Made by a program: the position numbers and the translations under genes. Of a DNA stretch of 8,947 bases, positions 1-6,544 are shown in pieces. Within the stretch, counting starts at the first letter, position 1. Every line of letters begins with the position of its first letter. Below the pieces are notes generated by a model, which worked only from the letters and a program-made list of their open reading frames with translations, did not search any database and was not told where the DNA came from. The DNA comes from Balneolales bacterium. Its GTDB lineage: Bacteria > Bacteroidota > Rhodothermia > Balneolales > Natronogracilivirgulaceae. The stretch covers positions 1 to 8,947 of the forward strand of contig SLLP01000227.1 of assembly GCA_007133995.1 (NCBI GenBank). The letters are read 5' to 3'.

Positions 1-1
1 C

Positions 2-115
2 AACAACAAGACCTATGGCGTCTGCAAGGTGACAGGCAAAAAGATTTCCAAAGGCCGGCTTGAAGCGGTCCCCCATACCCAAATCAGCATTGAAGCCAAA
101 CTGAAAAGGCGTTAA
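2..115 (+). CDS. TraR/DksA-family zinc-finger protein, C-terminal end only
   Basis: An open frame enters from the left edge and stops with TAA at 113-115, giving 37 residues that begin NNKTYGVC. The pattern YGVC-x-VTGK-x-I-x(3)-RL-x-AVPH followed by SIEAKLKRR matches the C-terminal half of the four-cysteine zinc finger and last helix of short DksA/TraR-type proteins from Bacteroidota. One zinc-binding cysteine (YGVC) is visible; the CxxC pair upstream lies outside the window, and the usual fourth Cys position reads VTG here. Family members bind RNA polymerase through its secondary channel, but whether this one does cannot be judged from a fragment. It ends 5 bases before the lspA start, so the two are probably co-transcribed. 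The start is missing because of the window edge, not truncation. Confidence 0.8.
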   Translation, partial: NNKTYGVCKVTGKKISKGRLEAVPHTQISIEAKLKRR

Positions 116-120
116 ACGTT

Positions 121-702
121 TTGAATCAGGCCAGGAAGAAACTGACCGTATTCGGAGTGACGGCCCTCATTGTCCTCCTTCTCGATCAGCTCAGCAAATA
201 TTGGATACGAACCACTCCCGATCTGCATAACTACACGATCATTGAGGGGTGGTTTGCATTCACATACACCAAAAATCCGGGCATGGCGCTTGGCATTCAT
301 TGGGCCGATACCTGGGTTATCAGCCTGATTGCCATTTTTGCCACCATGGTCATATTGGTCTATGTCTACAAGACGATGAAGGCCGCCAACCTGGGTTACA
401 TGGCCTGCATGGGACTCATTGTCGGCGGAGCGCTTGGCAATATCACCGACCGTTTCTTCATGGCCATCGTGGGGGGATACGGCGGCGTACTGGACGGACA
501 TGTTGTGGATTTTCTGCATTTCAAACTTCGGATCGGTGATTTCGATGTGTTTCCCTACATTTTCAATGTCGCCGACAGTGCCATTACGGTGGCGATTATC
601 ACGCTTATTGTGTTCTACAAAAAGCTGATGCCGGAATATACCGGAGACAATCCGGCAGATGAGGACAAATCTAATGGAGAACAGGACGTCCGTACTGATT
701 GA
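121..702 (+). CDS. lspA: Lipoprotein signal peptidase II (LspA)
   Basis: Inner-membrane aspartic protease that removes the signal peptide from prolipoproteins after diacylglyceryl modification. The 193-residue protein has four hydrophobic segments (about 8-22, 64-83, 94-107, 148-166) and all family motifs: DQLSK at 22-26, KNPGMALG at 51-58, GGALGNITDR at 102-111 with catalytic Asp110, VVDF at 128-131, and FNVADSAI at 148-155 with catalytic Asp152. It is somewhat longer than the common 150-170 residues because of a hydrophilic acidic tail after 170. The start is TTG at 121; no ATG or GTG lies in frame just upstream, and AAAAGG at 104-109 is a possible, rather distant ribosome binding site. A later GTG at 157 would cut into the first membrane helix. 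The gene follows the DksA-type gene by 5 bases and its 3' end overlaps the next gene. Confidence 0.96.
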   Translation: MNQARKKLTVFGVTALIVLLLDQLSKYWIRTTPDLHNYTIIEGWFAFTYTKNPGMALGIHWADTWVISLIAIFATMVILVYVYKTMKAANLGYMACMGLIVGGALGNITDRFFMAIVGGYGGVLDGHVVDFLHFKLRIGDFDVFPYIFNVADSAITVAIITLIVFYKKLMPEYTGDNPADEDKSNGEQDVRTD

Positions 703-1138
703 TCACTACCGCAGCCCGCGTTGCAAGGGGATCATACCCAATGCCGACCACCAATGTGAAGTGCACAACAGGAAATGCGGTGACAGGCTCTCGTTTACGG
801 TCCGGGTGGAAGGCAATACACTGAGCGACATTCGTTTTGAAGGTGTCGGCTGTTTTTACTGCATTGCATCGGCTTCCATTTTGTGCAGCACACTGTCCGG
901 GAGAACCCTGTCAGCTTTGCGGGAGGATGTGGCCCGCTTCCGGGCCTGGCTGGTGAATCCCGAATCCGATGCTCTGCCTGATCCGCCGGCTGGCGTTGGG
1001 CCGTCATCAGCTCTTGACAGGAACAGAGATCTGATCAGCACGCTGGGTGAAGTCAAAGCCTATCCGATGCGGATCGATTGTGTTGATCTGGCCTGGAAAG
1101 GGGTGAAGGACATGCTTAATGATATCGATGCCAGGTAG
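674..1138 (+). CDS. sufU: SufU/IscU-type iron-sulfur cluster assembly protein
   Basis: Cytoplasmic Fe-S scaffold or zinc-dependent sulfur-transfer protein. From ATG 674 it has 154 residues. The pattern LIDHYRSPRCKG at 8-19 is the usual N-terminal helix, CGD at 35-37 gives the first ligand Cys and Asp, GVGC at 57-60 the second Cys followed by IASAS, and RIDC at 133-136 with a following LAW the third. All three Cys and the Asp are therefore present. The stretch between second and third Cys is 75 residues, longer than I recall for B. subtilis SufU (about 61) and far longer than in IscU, so SufU is the better name. An extra Cys63 sits three residues after Cys60. ATG 674 is preferred over ATG 659 because GAGGA at 661-665 lies 8 bases upstream. 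Either start overlaps the lspA end, implying translational coupling. No other suf or isc gene is in the window. Confidence 0.87.
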   Translation: MENRTSVLIDHYRSPRCKGIIPNADHQCEVHNRKCGDRLSFTVRVEGNTLSDIRFEGVGCFYCIASASILCSTLSGRTLSALREDVARFRAWLVNPESDALPDPPAGVGPSSALDRNRDLISTLGEVKAYPMRIDCVDLAWKGVKDMLNDIDAR

Positions 1139-1279
1139 CATCATGTCGAGGCCATATTTATACTTATGTCATCATTTACCGCAATGTCGTACATTGCTTT
1201 TTCTGAACAAGTATCAGGGCTGTTCCAGTCAGGAATAAAGCGGGGTACCGTGTTATGTGAGTTTATCAGTATATCATAA

Positions 1280-2290
1280 ATGAATAACAGCCGGGAAAGA
1301 GCGAAAGATACAATAGATGCGGTCATTACCTGGGTCGACGGCAGCGACTGGAAGCATCGCAAAAAGCGGCTTCAGGCATTGAATCAGGATTCAAATGAAA
1401 TCAGTCCGGTTCTGCAGTCCAGAAATGATGAGACCCGTTTTCTAGACAATGGGGAGTTGCGTTTCTGCATCTCGTCCATCCGTAGATTTGCACCGTGGAT
1501 TCGCAATATTTTCCTTGTTACGGACAATCAACGCCCGGATTTTCTCACCGATGAGGTTTGTACAGAGTTCGATGTGACGATTGTTGATCATTCGCAGATT
1601 TTTTATTTGTATGAGTGGGTGCTGCCCACATTTAATTCACGCTCTATTGAGACGGCTCTCTGGAGAATCCCCGGGCTGGCTGAAAAATTCATCTATTTCA
1701 ATGATGACTTTGTGATAACGGCGCCTGTGAAGCCAACAGATTTCTTTATGGGAGAAAAAGCCGTCATGAGAGGGGACTGGCGTCCGATTATTACCTACGG
1801 ACGAATGCGCCTGTTGGCAAACCGCCTTGCAAATTATCTGTCAAAAAAAATTCTGGGGGTGAACAGGTCCATGCACCTGCTTCTCCAGATTCGGTCGGCC
1901 GAGCTGGCGGGTTTTACAAAGCGGTATTTTTGCGTTGACCATGTTCCTCATCCCATGCACAAGCCGGTGCTGAAGAAGTATTTTGAAGAGAATCCGGATC
2001 ATTTCGAGCAGAATATCCGTTATAAGTTTCGCGATATTTCTCAGTTTTCATCCATCTATTTGGCTTATCATCTGAAAATCGCTCAGGATGAAGCCATATT
2101 CAGTAATACTGACGACGTGCTGATGATACACGGTGAAATAGACCCGCTTTTTTTACTGGAGCGGAAGATCCAAAAAATCGGAGAGCAGAAAGTCAGATTC
2201 ATCAGTCTGCAAGGTATCGAAAAAATTAATGAACGGTACCGGGAGAAGTTGGAAAAAGTGCTTATTGATCTGACCGGGATGTCACTTTGA
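1280..2290 (+). CDS. Stealth-family sugar-phosphate transferase (capsule/exopolysaccharide type)
   Basis: The 336-residue protein shows the conserved blocks of the Stealth family, whose characterised members move hexose-1-phosphate from a nucleotide sugar onto a growing polysaccharide or glycan. Block CR1 is DAVITWVDGSD at 13-23. Block CR2 includes RFLDNGELRFCISSIRRF at 53-70, IFLVTDNQRP at 77-86, and FNSRSIETALWRIPGLAEKF with FIYFNDDF up to 144. Block CR3 includes HVPHPMHKP at 221-229 and IRYKFRDISQ at 246-255. A clear CR4 block is not obvious near the C-terminus. No signal peptide or membrane segment is seen, so it is probably cytoplasmic or peripheral. A TAA in frame immediately precedes ATG 1280, which fixes the earliest ATG; no good ribosome binding site is visible. 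Its neighbours do not concern polysaccharides. One hand-counted 60-base line (2041-2100) has 22 G+C against 39 for 5941-6000, so base use differs from the fad genes and transfer is possible. Acceptor and sugar are unknown. Confidence 0.88.
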   Translation: MNNSRERAKDTIDAVITWVDGSDWKHRKKRLQALNQDSNEISPVLQSRNDETRFLDNGELRFCISSIRRFAPWIRNIFLVTDNQRPDFLTDEVCTEFDVTIVDHSQIFYLYEWVLPTFNSRSIETALWRIPGLAEKFIYFNDDFVITAPVKPTDFFMGEKAVMRGDWRPIITYGRMRLLANRLANYLSKKILGVNRSMHLLLQIRSAELAGFTKRYFCVDHVPHPMHKPVLKKYFEENPDHFEQNIRYKFRDISQFSSIYLAYHLKIAQDEAIFSNTDDVLMIHGEIDPLFLLERKIQKIGEQKVRFISLQGIEKINERYREKLEKVLIDLTGMSL

Positions 2291-2308
2291 GGTCCGGTGC
2301 TTATCCGG

Positions 2309-2327
2309 CGGTCGATGCTCATGACCG
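2309..2327 (+). terminator. Possible weak hairpin after the Stealth gene
   Basis: CGGTC at 2309-2313 can pair with GACCG at 2323-2327 about 20 bases after the Stealth stop, and is followed by ATATTTGT. The stem is only 5 bp and the T content is modest. The rest of this 120-base convergent gap holds a second short inverted repeat, AGATC-aaaaa-GATCT at 2366-2380, just beyond the end of ribBA. Both are weak, and a true terminator is not proven. Confidence 0.25.
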
Positions 2328-2410
2328 ATATTTGTAGCCGGTCTGCAGATCAATAGCGAACTGCAAGATCAAAAAGATCTGTGGCTCAGCAGATCAGCAG
2401 AGAAGGCGAA

Positions 2411-3673
2411 TCAATGCAGAATGCTCTTGAGCATGTCGAGCTGGTCGTGCGGATCGATATTGTGCAGATCGTGGCCCATCCGGTCGCGCTTGGTACGCAG
2501 GTACTTCAGATTTTCGGGATAGCTTTCGGTCTCAATCGGTACCCGTTCGACGATTTCGAGCCCGTATCCAACCAGCCCGACTCGCTTGGCCGGATTGTTG
2601 GTCATCAGGCGCATCTTGCTGACACCCAGTGACCGGAGCATTTGCGCTCCAATGCCATAATCGCGCAGATCGGATTTAAACCCGAGTGCCTCGTTGGCCT
2701 CAATAGTGTCCATGCCCTCTTCCTGAAGCTTGTAGGCGTGCAGTTTGTTGATGATGCCGATTCCGCGCCCCTCCTGATTCATGTACAGCACAACGCCGGC
2801 GCCTTCATCCTCGACCATGCGCAGGGCGGTGTGGAGCTGTTCGCCGCAGTCGCAACGTTTTGAGCCAAAGACATCACCGGTCATGCAGAGCGAGTGGACA
2901 CGCACCAGCACCGGCTCATCTTCCGTCCATTTTCCCTTGGTAAGGGCCATATGAACACCTCCTGTGAGTTTTTCCTCAAAGGCGTGAAGCCGGAAATCAC
3001 CGTAGATGGTGGGCATGTGGATGTCGATTGCTTCCCGGACGAGGCTCTCGTTTTTCATCCGGTAACTGATCAGGTCGTTGATGGTGATCAGTTTCAGATC
3101 AAAACGTCGGGCCACCCTGATGAGGTCGTCGAGCCGTGCCATGGTGCCGTCATCATTCATGATCTCGCAGATGACGCCGCCGGGCTCAAATCCGGCCAGT
3201 CGGGAAAGGTCGATCGCTGCCTCGGTATGACCGGCCCGGCGGAGCACTCCGCCTTCACGGCCAATGAGAGGGAAGACATGGCCCGGGCGACGGAAATCGT
3301 GGGGTTTGGCTTCGGGATTGATCAGTTCCTTGATGGTACGCGCCCGGTCGGAAGTCGAGATTCCGGTAGTGGTGCCGGGTCGATGATCCACCGACACGGT
3401 GAAGGCCGTCTCCATGGCATCGGTGCTATGGATCACCATGGGTTCGAGGTTCAGCTCGTAGGCGCGCTGCCGGGTAAGCGGTACACAAACCAGCCCACGC
3501 CCGTAAGTCACCATTATATTGATGTGCTCCGGGGTGACCTTCCGGGCCGCCATCAGAAAATCCCCTTCGTTTTCGCGGTCCTCATCATCGACAACGATCA
3601 CCATTTTGCCGGCACGAACATCCTCTATCGCCGACTCAATAGAGTCAAAAGTGAACTTTTTTTCTTTTGCCAT
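2411..3673 (-). CDS. ribBA: Bifunctional 3,4-dihydroxy-2-butanone 4-phosphate synthase / GTP cyclohydrolase II
   Basis: Supplies both starting compounds of riboflavin synthesis: the N-terminal half converts ribulose 5-phosphate to dihydroxybutanone phosphate and formate, and the C-terminal half opens GTP to the pyrimidinone. The 420-residue length is normal for the fused enzyme. In the first domain (about 1-205), DDEDRENEGDF at 29-39 carries the metal and substrate acidic residues and GREGGVLRRAGHTEA at 138-152 has the conserved His149. In the second (about 206-405), Cys263, Cys274 and Cys276 (HSLC then KRCDCGE) form the zinc site, and NQEGRGIGI at 299-307 is the nucleotide-binding signature. 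No residue appears lost, so both activities are expected. ATG 3673 begins the recognisable N-terminus MAKEKK; no strong ribosome binding site precedes it. I looked upstream for an FMN riboswitch core and saw none. It follows yajC on the same strand, separated by 180 bases that contain a tandem repeat. Confidence 0.97.
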   Translation of the reverse strand: MAKEKKFTFDSIESAIEDVRAGKMVIVVDDEDRENEGDFLMAARKVTPEHINIMVTYGRGLVCVPLTRQRAYELNLEPMVIHSTDAMETAFTVSVDHRPGTTTGISTSDRARTIKELINPEAKPHDFRRPGHVFPLIGREGGVLRRAGHTEAAIDLSRLAGFEPGGVICEIMNDDGTMARLDDLIRVARRFDLKLITINDLISYRMKNESLVREAIDIHMPTIYGDFRLHAFEEKLTGGVHMALTKGKWTEDEPVLVRVHSLCMTGDVFGSKRCDCGEQLHTALRMVEDEGAGVVLYMNQEGRGIGIINKLHAYKLQEEGMDTIEANEALGFKSDLRDYGIGAQMLRSLGVSKMRLMTNNPAKRVGLVGYGLEIVERVPIETESYPENLKYLRTKRDRMGHDLHNIDPHDQLDMLKSILH

Positions 3674-3759
3674 AGTGAAACGGAATGGTCATGGCGTGAT
3701 GGGTGCGCAATCGTCCTTGAAACGGTGATGCATTAAGGTAATGCCAGAAGGTGATAACA

Positions 3760-3824
3760 GTAACTGATGCCGGCAGGTAATGCTCGTAACTGATGCCGGC
3801 AAGTAATGCTTGTAACTGATGCCG
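3760..3824. repeat. 26-base imperfect tandem repeat upstream of ribBA
   Basis: Units begin at 3760, 3786 and 3812 with GTAACTGATGCCG. The first two are full 26-base copies that differ at two positions (3776 against 3802 and the last base); the third keeps only its first 13 bases. A piece resembling the end of the unit, AGGTAATGC, also occurs just before at 3737-3745. Each full unit contains the palindrome GCCGGC. The array occupies much of the 180-base gap between the yajC stop and the ribBA start, so it lies in the ribBA leader if transcribed. It has no resemblance to a CRISPR array because there are no spacers. Confidence 0.85.
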
Positions 3825-3853
3825 AATGGTTAACGATCAGAAATTCCAGAAAA

Positions 3854-4162
3854 TTATTTCTGAGGATTCACATCCACAATGGCGTTTTTAAGCAGCTTGA
3901 CCTTGACGTCCTTGTCAATCTCAAGCATGATCGAGTCGTCCTCGATGGAGGAAACGATACCGACGACACCACCTGAGGTTACGACCTTGTCACCTTTTTT
4001 CATCCCGGAAACCTTGTTCTGGATCTCCTTCTGTTTTTTGGATTGTGGCCGGATTATGAAGAGATAGAAAACCAGAAAAATGGCTGCAAGAAAAATAAGA
4101 CTGGTGAATCCGCCACCTCCGCCTTCGGGGTCGGCAGCAAAAAGCATGAATAATGTGGTCAT
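3854..4162 (-). CDS. yajC: Preprotein translocase subunit YajC
   Basis: Small inner-membrane accessory protein of the Sec translocon, which associates with SecDF. The 102-residue protein has a short N-terminal stretch with a five-glycine run (14-18), a single membrane segment at about 20-37, and the hallmark FIIRPQSKKQKE at 35-46 immediately after it. The cytosolic domain then shows GDKVVTSGGVVGIV at 57-70 and a lysine-rich C-terminal half. The length is typical. Two ATG codons are possible, 4162 and one five codons later at 4147; neither has a clear ribosome binding site, so the longer form is given. secD and secF are not adjacent, which is unremarkable. It lies 108 bases after the fadJ stop on the same strand and 180 bases before ribBA, so co-transcription with either is possible but not shown. 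Confidence 0.94.
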   Translation of the reverse strand: MTTLFMLFAADPEGGGGGFTSLIFLAAIFLVFYLFIIRPQSKKQKEIQNKVSGMKKGDKVVTSGGVVGIVSSIEDDSIMLEIDKDVKVKLLKNAIVDVNPQK

Positions 4163-4212
4163 GAGAGCTAATTACAACGTTATGGTTTTATTTAACGCAG
4201 TCTGCGCATTCG

Positions 4213-4228
4213 GCCGTAAATATACGGC
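4213..4228. terminator. Small hairpin between fadJ and yajC
   Basis: GCCGTA at 4213-4218 pairs with TACGGC at 4223-4228 around a four-base loop, in the 108-base gap after the fadJ stop. No T-run follows on either strand, so an intrinsic terminator is only a weak possibility; it might instead be a processing or regulatory stem. Nearer the fadJ stop there is also GTGAC-C-GTCAC at 4264-4274, overlapping the last codons. Confidence 0.25.
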
Positions 4229-4270
4229 TTTACGCCGCTACTGCAAAGCAATAGGTGACCGGGGTGACCG

Positions 4271-6544
4271 TCACGGATAAAATGGTTTGCCGCTTTTGAC
4301 GTGATCGCCGAGGATCTTCGCCGGTTTGAATCTGATACCGTGCAGGCTATGCAGGTATTGAAGCTTGTCCCACACTTTTTTGGATCCGGTCGCGTCGATG
4401 AAGCGGAACGGTCCGCCACGGAAGCCGGGAAAGCCCATGCCCAGCATGGCACCGATGTCACCGGTGCGCGGCTGGTCGATTACGCCATCCTGGAGACAGA
4501 ACAGCGCTTCATTGATCATGACGAGTGCGATACGGTCCATGATCTCCTTCAGTTGAAAATCATGTCGTTTTTTTCTTCCGAAGAAGTCGTAGACCTCTTC
4601 GTTAACCAGCTTTCTGCTTCTGCGGCTTTCGAAATTGTAAAAACCGCGCCGGTTCTTTTTACCGGCATAACCGGCTTCGTGCAACCGGTGAATCGATTGT
4701 GAAATACGGTTCCCGCGCTTTTTGAACAGGGGATTGATCTCCTCCATAATGTGCGATACGACATCGATGCCGACCTCGTCAACCAGGGTAACCGGTCCCA
4801 CCGGGAAGCCGAAATTCTTCACAGCAGTATCAATGACTCTGATGTCGGCCCCTTCGGCAATAAGCAGCATGGCCTCGTTGACCATCGGCATAATGATGCG
4901 CGTCACGTAGAATCCGGGGGAATCACCGACGACAATGACGTGTTTTCCCTGTCGGATGGCCACGTCGCACGCAGTGGCAACCGCATCCTCCCGTGTTTTG
5001 TCACCGCGAATGACCTCGACAAGCGGCATTTTCTGAGCCGGCGAAAAGTAGTGCATTCCGATGATACGCTCCGGACGGCGTGCGGCTTTTGCTATGTCTG
5101 CTATGGGGATGGCAGAGGTGTTGGTGGCGATAATGGCATCGTCGGATACCACAGATTCCACCTCCCTGATTACGGCGTGTTTGACCGAGATGTCTTCGAC
5201 CACCGCCTCTATGACCATTGGAAGCGCCGCAAAATCATTGTAGCTGTCGGACAGGCGTATTTCCGTGAGAATACGGTCGCGCTCAAAGGGCAGCATCGCT
5301 TTACGCTTGACAAGTTGCTGCAGATCATACCAGGTGGTCTGTTTTGCCCGTCCGGCGGATGTGTAGTCACGATCTTTAACGGTTATGGTAAAACTATTTC
5401 TCACGCTCAGCGAAGTGATGCCCGAACCCATCAGTCCGGTACCAACGACACCGATATGGCCCACATCGCGCGGACTCTCTCGTGATGGATTCTTGCGGGC
5501 GGAACGTCGTGCCAGAAAGGCAAGGATGAGCTGTCGGCTTTCGGGTGTCATGGCCAGTTCCCCGAACATCCTGGATTCAAAATCGAGTCCGGCTTCCATA
5601 CCGTTTTTCAAGCCGTAACGGATACACTCCAGGATGCTTGCAGGTGCGGGATAGAGTCCGCGGGTCTGCGTCTGCATCTCCTTCTCAGCCTTGACAAAAG
5701 CAGGCTGTCGTTCCAGAACGGTTCCCTTGACCGTACGTGCCGCCCTTGCAAGCAGTGTAAAAGGGGTTTTGGCGATATTCTGAAGACGGCTTTCGAAATC
5801 CTGGCCATTGTCCGATGCGTTATCCCGGTCACCATTTTGGTCGTTGCTGTATCCGCCGGCCGATTCATGCTTCAGTTGTCCGGCATCCGATCCAACTGTC
5901 TGCATAGTGGCCTTTCTTTTCCACACAGATGCGTCACCGGACAGTCTGCCGGCCACCACTTTGGCCGCCTGAAGCAGGCCGCTTTGTGGCACCAGGTCGT
6001 TGACCAGGCCGATGTTTTTCGCCTCCAGCGCCGGTATCGCCCTGCCCGTAAGCAGCATGGGCAACGCTTTTGGCATGCCCACCAGTGCCGGCAGTCGCTG
6101 CGAACCACCGGCGGCGGGACACAATCCCAGCGTCACCTCCGGCAGGGAGAACCGGGTGGATGGACTGTCCGTTGAGATACGGTAGTGGCATGCAAGTGCC
6201 ACCTCAAGTCCACCCCCGTGCGTCGCCCCGTGAATGGCGGCAATGACCGGCACAGGCAGCGCCTCAAGCCGGCTCAGCAGGCGGCTTCCATCCAGACTGA
6301 ACGAGAGCGCATCCTCCTTGTTTTTGAATCCCAGGAAAAGCCGGATGTCGGCCCCTGCGATGAAACTGTCATCCTTCATACTGTGCAGTATGACAGCTCT
6401 GAGACGGGTGTTTTGCTCGGCTTCATCCAGAAAATCACCAAATTCAGACATCAAGCTTCGGCTGATCCTGTTTGTTTCACTTCCAGGCTGGTCAATGGTC
6501 AAAAATGCGATCTGGTCTTCTACGGTCAGGTTCAGTATGCTCAT
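4271..6544 (-). CDS. fadJ: Fatty acid oxidation alpha subunit: enoyl-CoA hydratase / 3-hydroxyacyl-CoA dehydrogenase
   Basis: Carries out the hydration and NAD-dependent dehydrogenation steps of beta-oxidation. The hydratase domain (about 1-215) has FIAGADIRLF at 61-70 (oxyanion loop), GGGLEVALAC at 110-119 with Glu114, and LPEVTLGLCPAAGG at 134-147 with Glu136, the two catalytic glutamates. The dehydrogenase part starts with the Rossmann motif GVVGTGLMGSGI at 365-376, continues with EAVVED at 446-451, and has GMHYFSPAQKMPLVEV at 496-511 with catalytic His498 and Glu510. DSPGFYVTRI and FGFPVGP open the C-terminal domains, and the second, degenerate C-terminal repeat ends near PFYP. At 757 residues it is longer than the usual 700-720; part of the excess is a Ser/Gly/Asn/Asp-rich stretch at about 217-250. 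All catalytic residues I know are present. Its ATG overlaps the thiolase stop (ATGA, 6544-6541), so the two are coupled. FadB and FadJ cannot be told apart securely; FadJ is preferred because the partner is FadI-like. Confidence 0.93.
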   Translation of the reverse strand: MSILNLTVEDQIAFLTIDQPGSETNRISRSLMSEFGDFLDEAEQNTRLRAVILHSMKDDSFIAGADIRLFLGFKNKEDALSFSLDGSRLLSRLEALPVPVIAAIHGATHGGGLEVALACHYRISTDSPSTRFSLPEVTLGLCPAAGGSQRLPALVGMPKALPMLLTGRAIPALEAKNIGLVNDLVPQSGLLQAAKVVAGRLSGDASVWKRKATMQTVGSDAGQLKHESAGGYSNDQNGDRDNASDNGQDFESRLQNIAKTPFTLLARAARTVKGTVLERQPAFVKAEKEMQTQTRGLYPAPASILECIRYGLKNGMEAGLDFESRMFGELAMTPESRQLILAFLARRSARKNPSRESPRDVGHIGVVGTGLMGSGITSLSVRNSFTITVKDRDYTSAGRAKQTTWYDLQQLVKRKAMLPFERDRILTEIRLSDSYNDFAALPMVIEAVVEDISVKHAVIREVESVVSDDAIIATNTSAIPIADIAKAARRPERIIGMHYFSPAQKMPLVEVIRGDKTREDAVATACDVAIRQGKHVIVVGDSPGFYVTRIIMPMVNEAMLLIAEGADIRVIDTAVKNFGFPVGPVTLVDEVGIDVVSHIMEEINPLFKKRGNRISQSIHRLHEAGYAGKKNRRGFYNFESRRSRKLVNEEVYDFFGRKKRHDFQLKEIMDRIALVMINEALFCLQDGVIDQPRTGDIGAMLGMGFPGFRGGPFRFIDATGSKKVWDKLQYLHSLHGIRFKPAKILGDHVKSGKPFYP

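Noticed and set aside
1141..1362. 73-codon minus-strand frame in the gap before the Stealth gene
   Set aside because: Overlaps the Stealth start on the opposite strand, has no family pattern and no ribosome binding site.
2894..3736. 280-codon open frame on the + strand opposite ribBA
   Set aside because: It is fully antisense to a well-conserved ribBA, and its protein has no recognisable pattern; a long shadow frame from codon bias.
3760..3824. Possible CRISPR array
   Set aside because: Copies abut directly with no spacers and there are fewer than three full units.
3674..3853. Possible FMN riboswitch upstream of ribBA
   Set aside because: The conserved core elements are not visible on the minus strand; the region is mostly a simple tandem repeat.
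4751..5485. 244-codon + strand frame opposite fadJ
   Set aside because: Antisense to conserved dehydrogenase motifs of FadJ; no independent signal or ribosome binding site.
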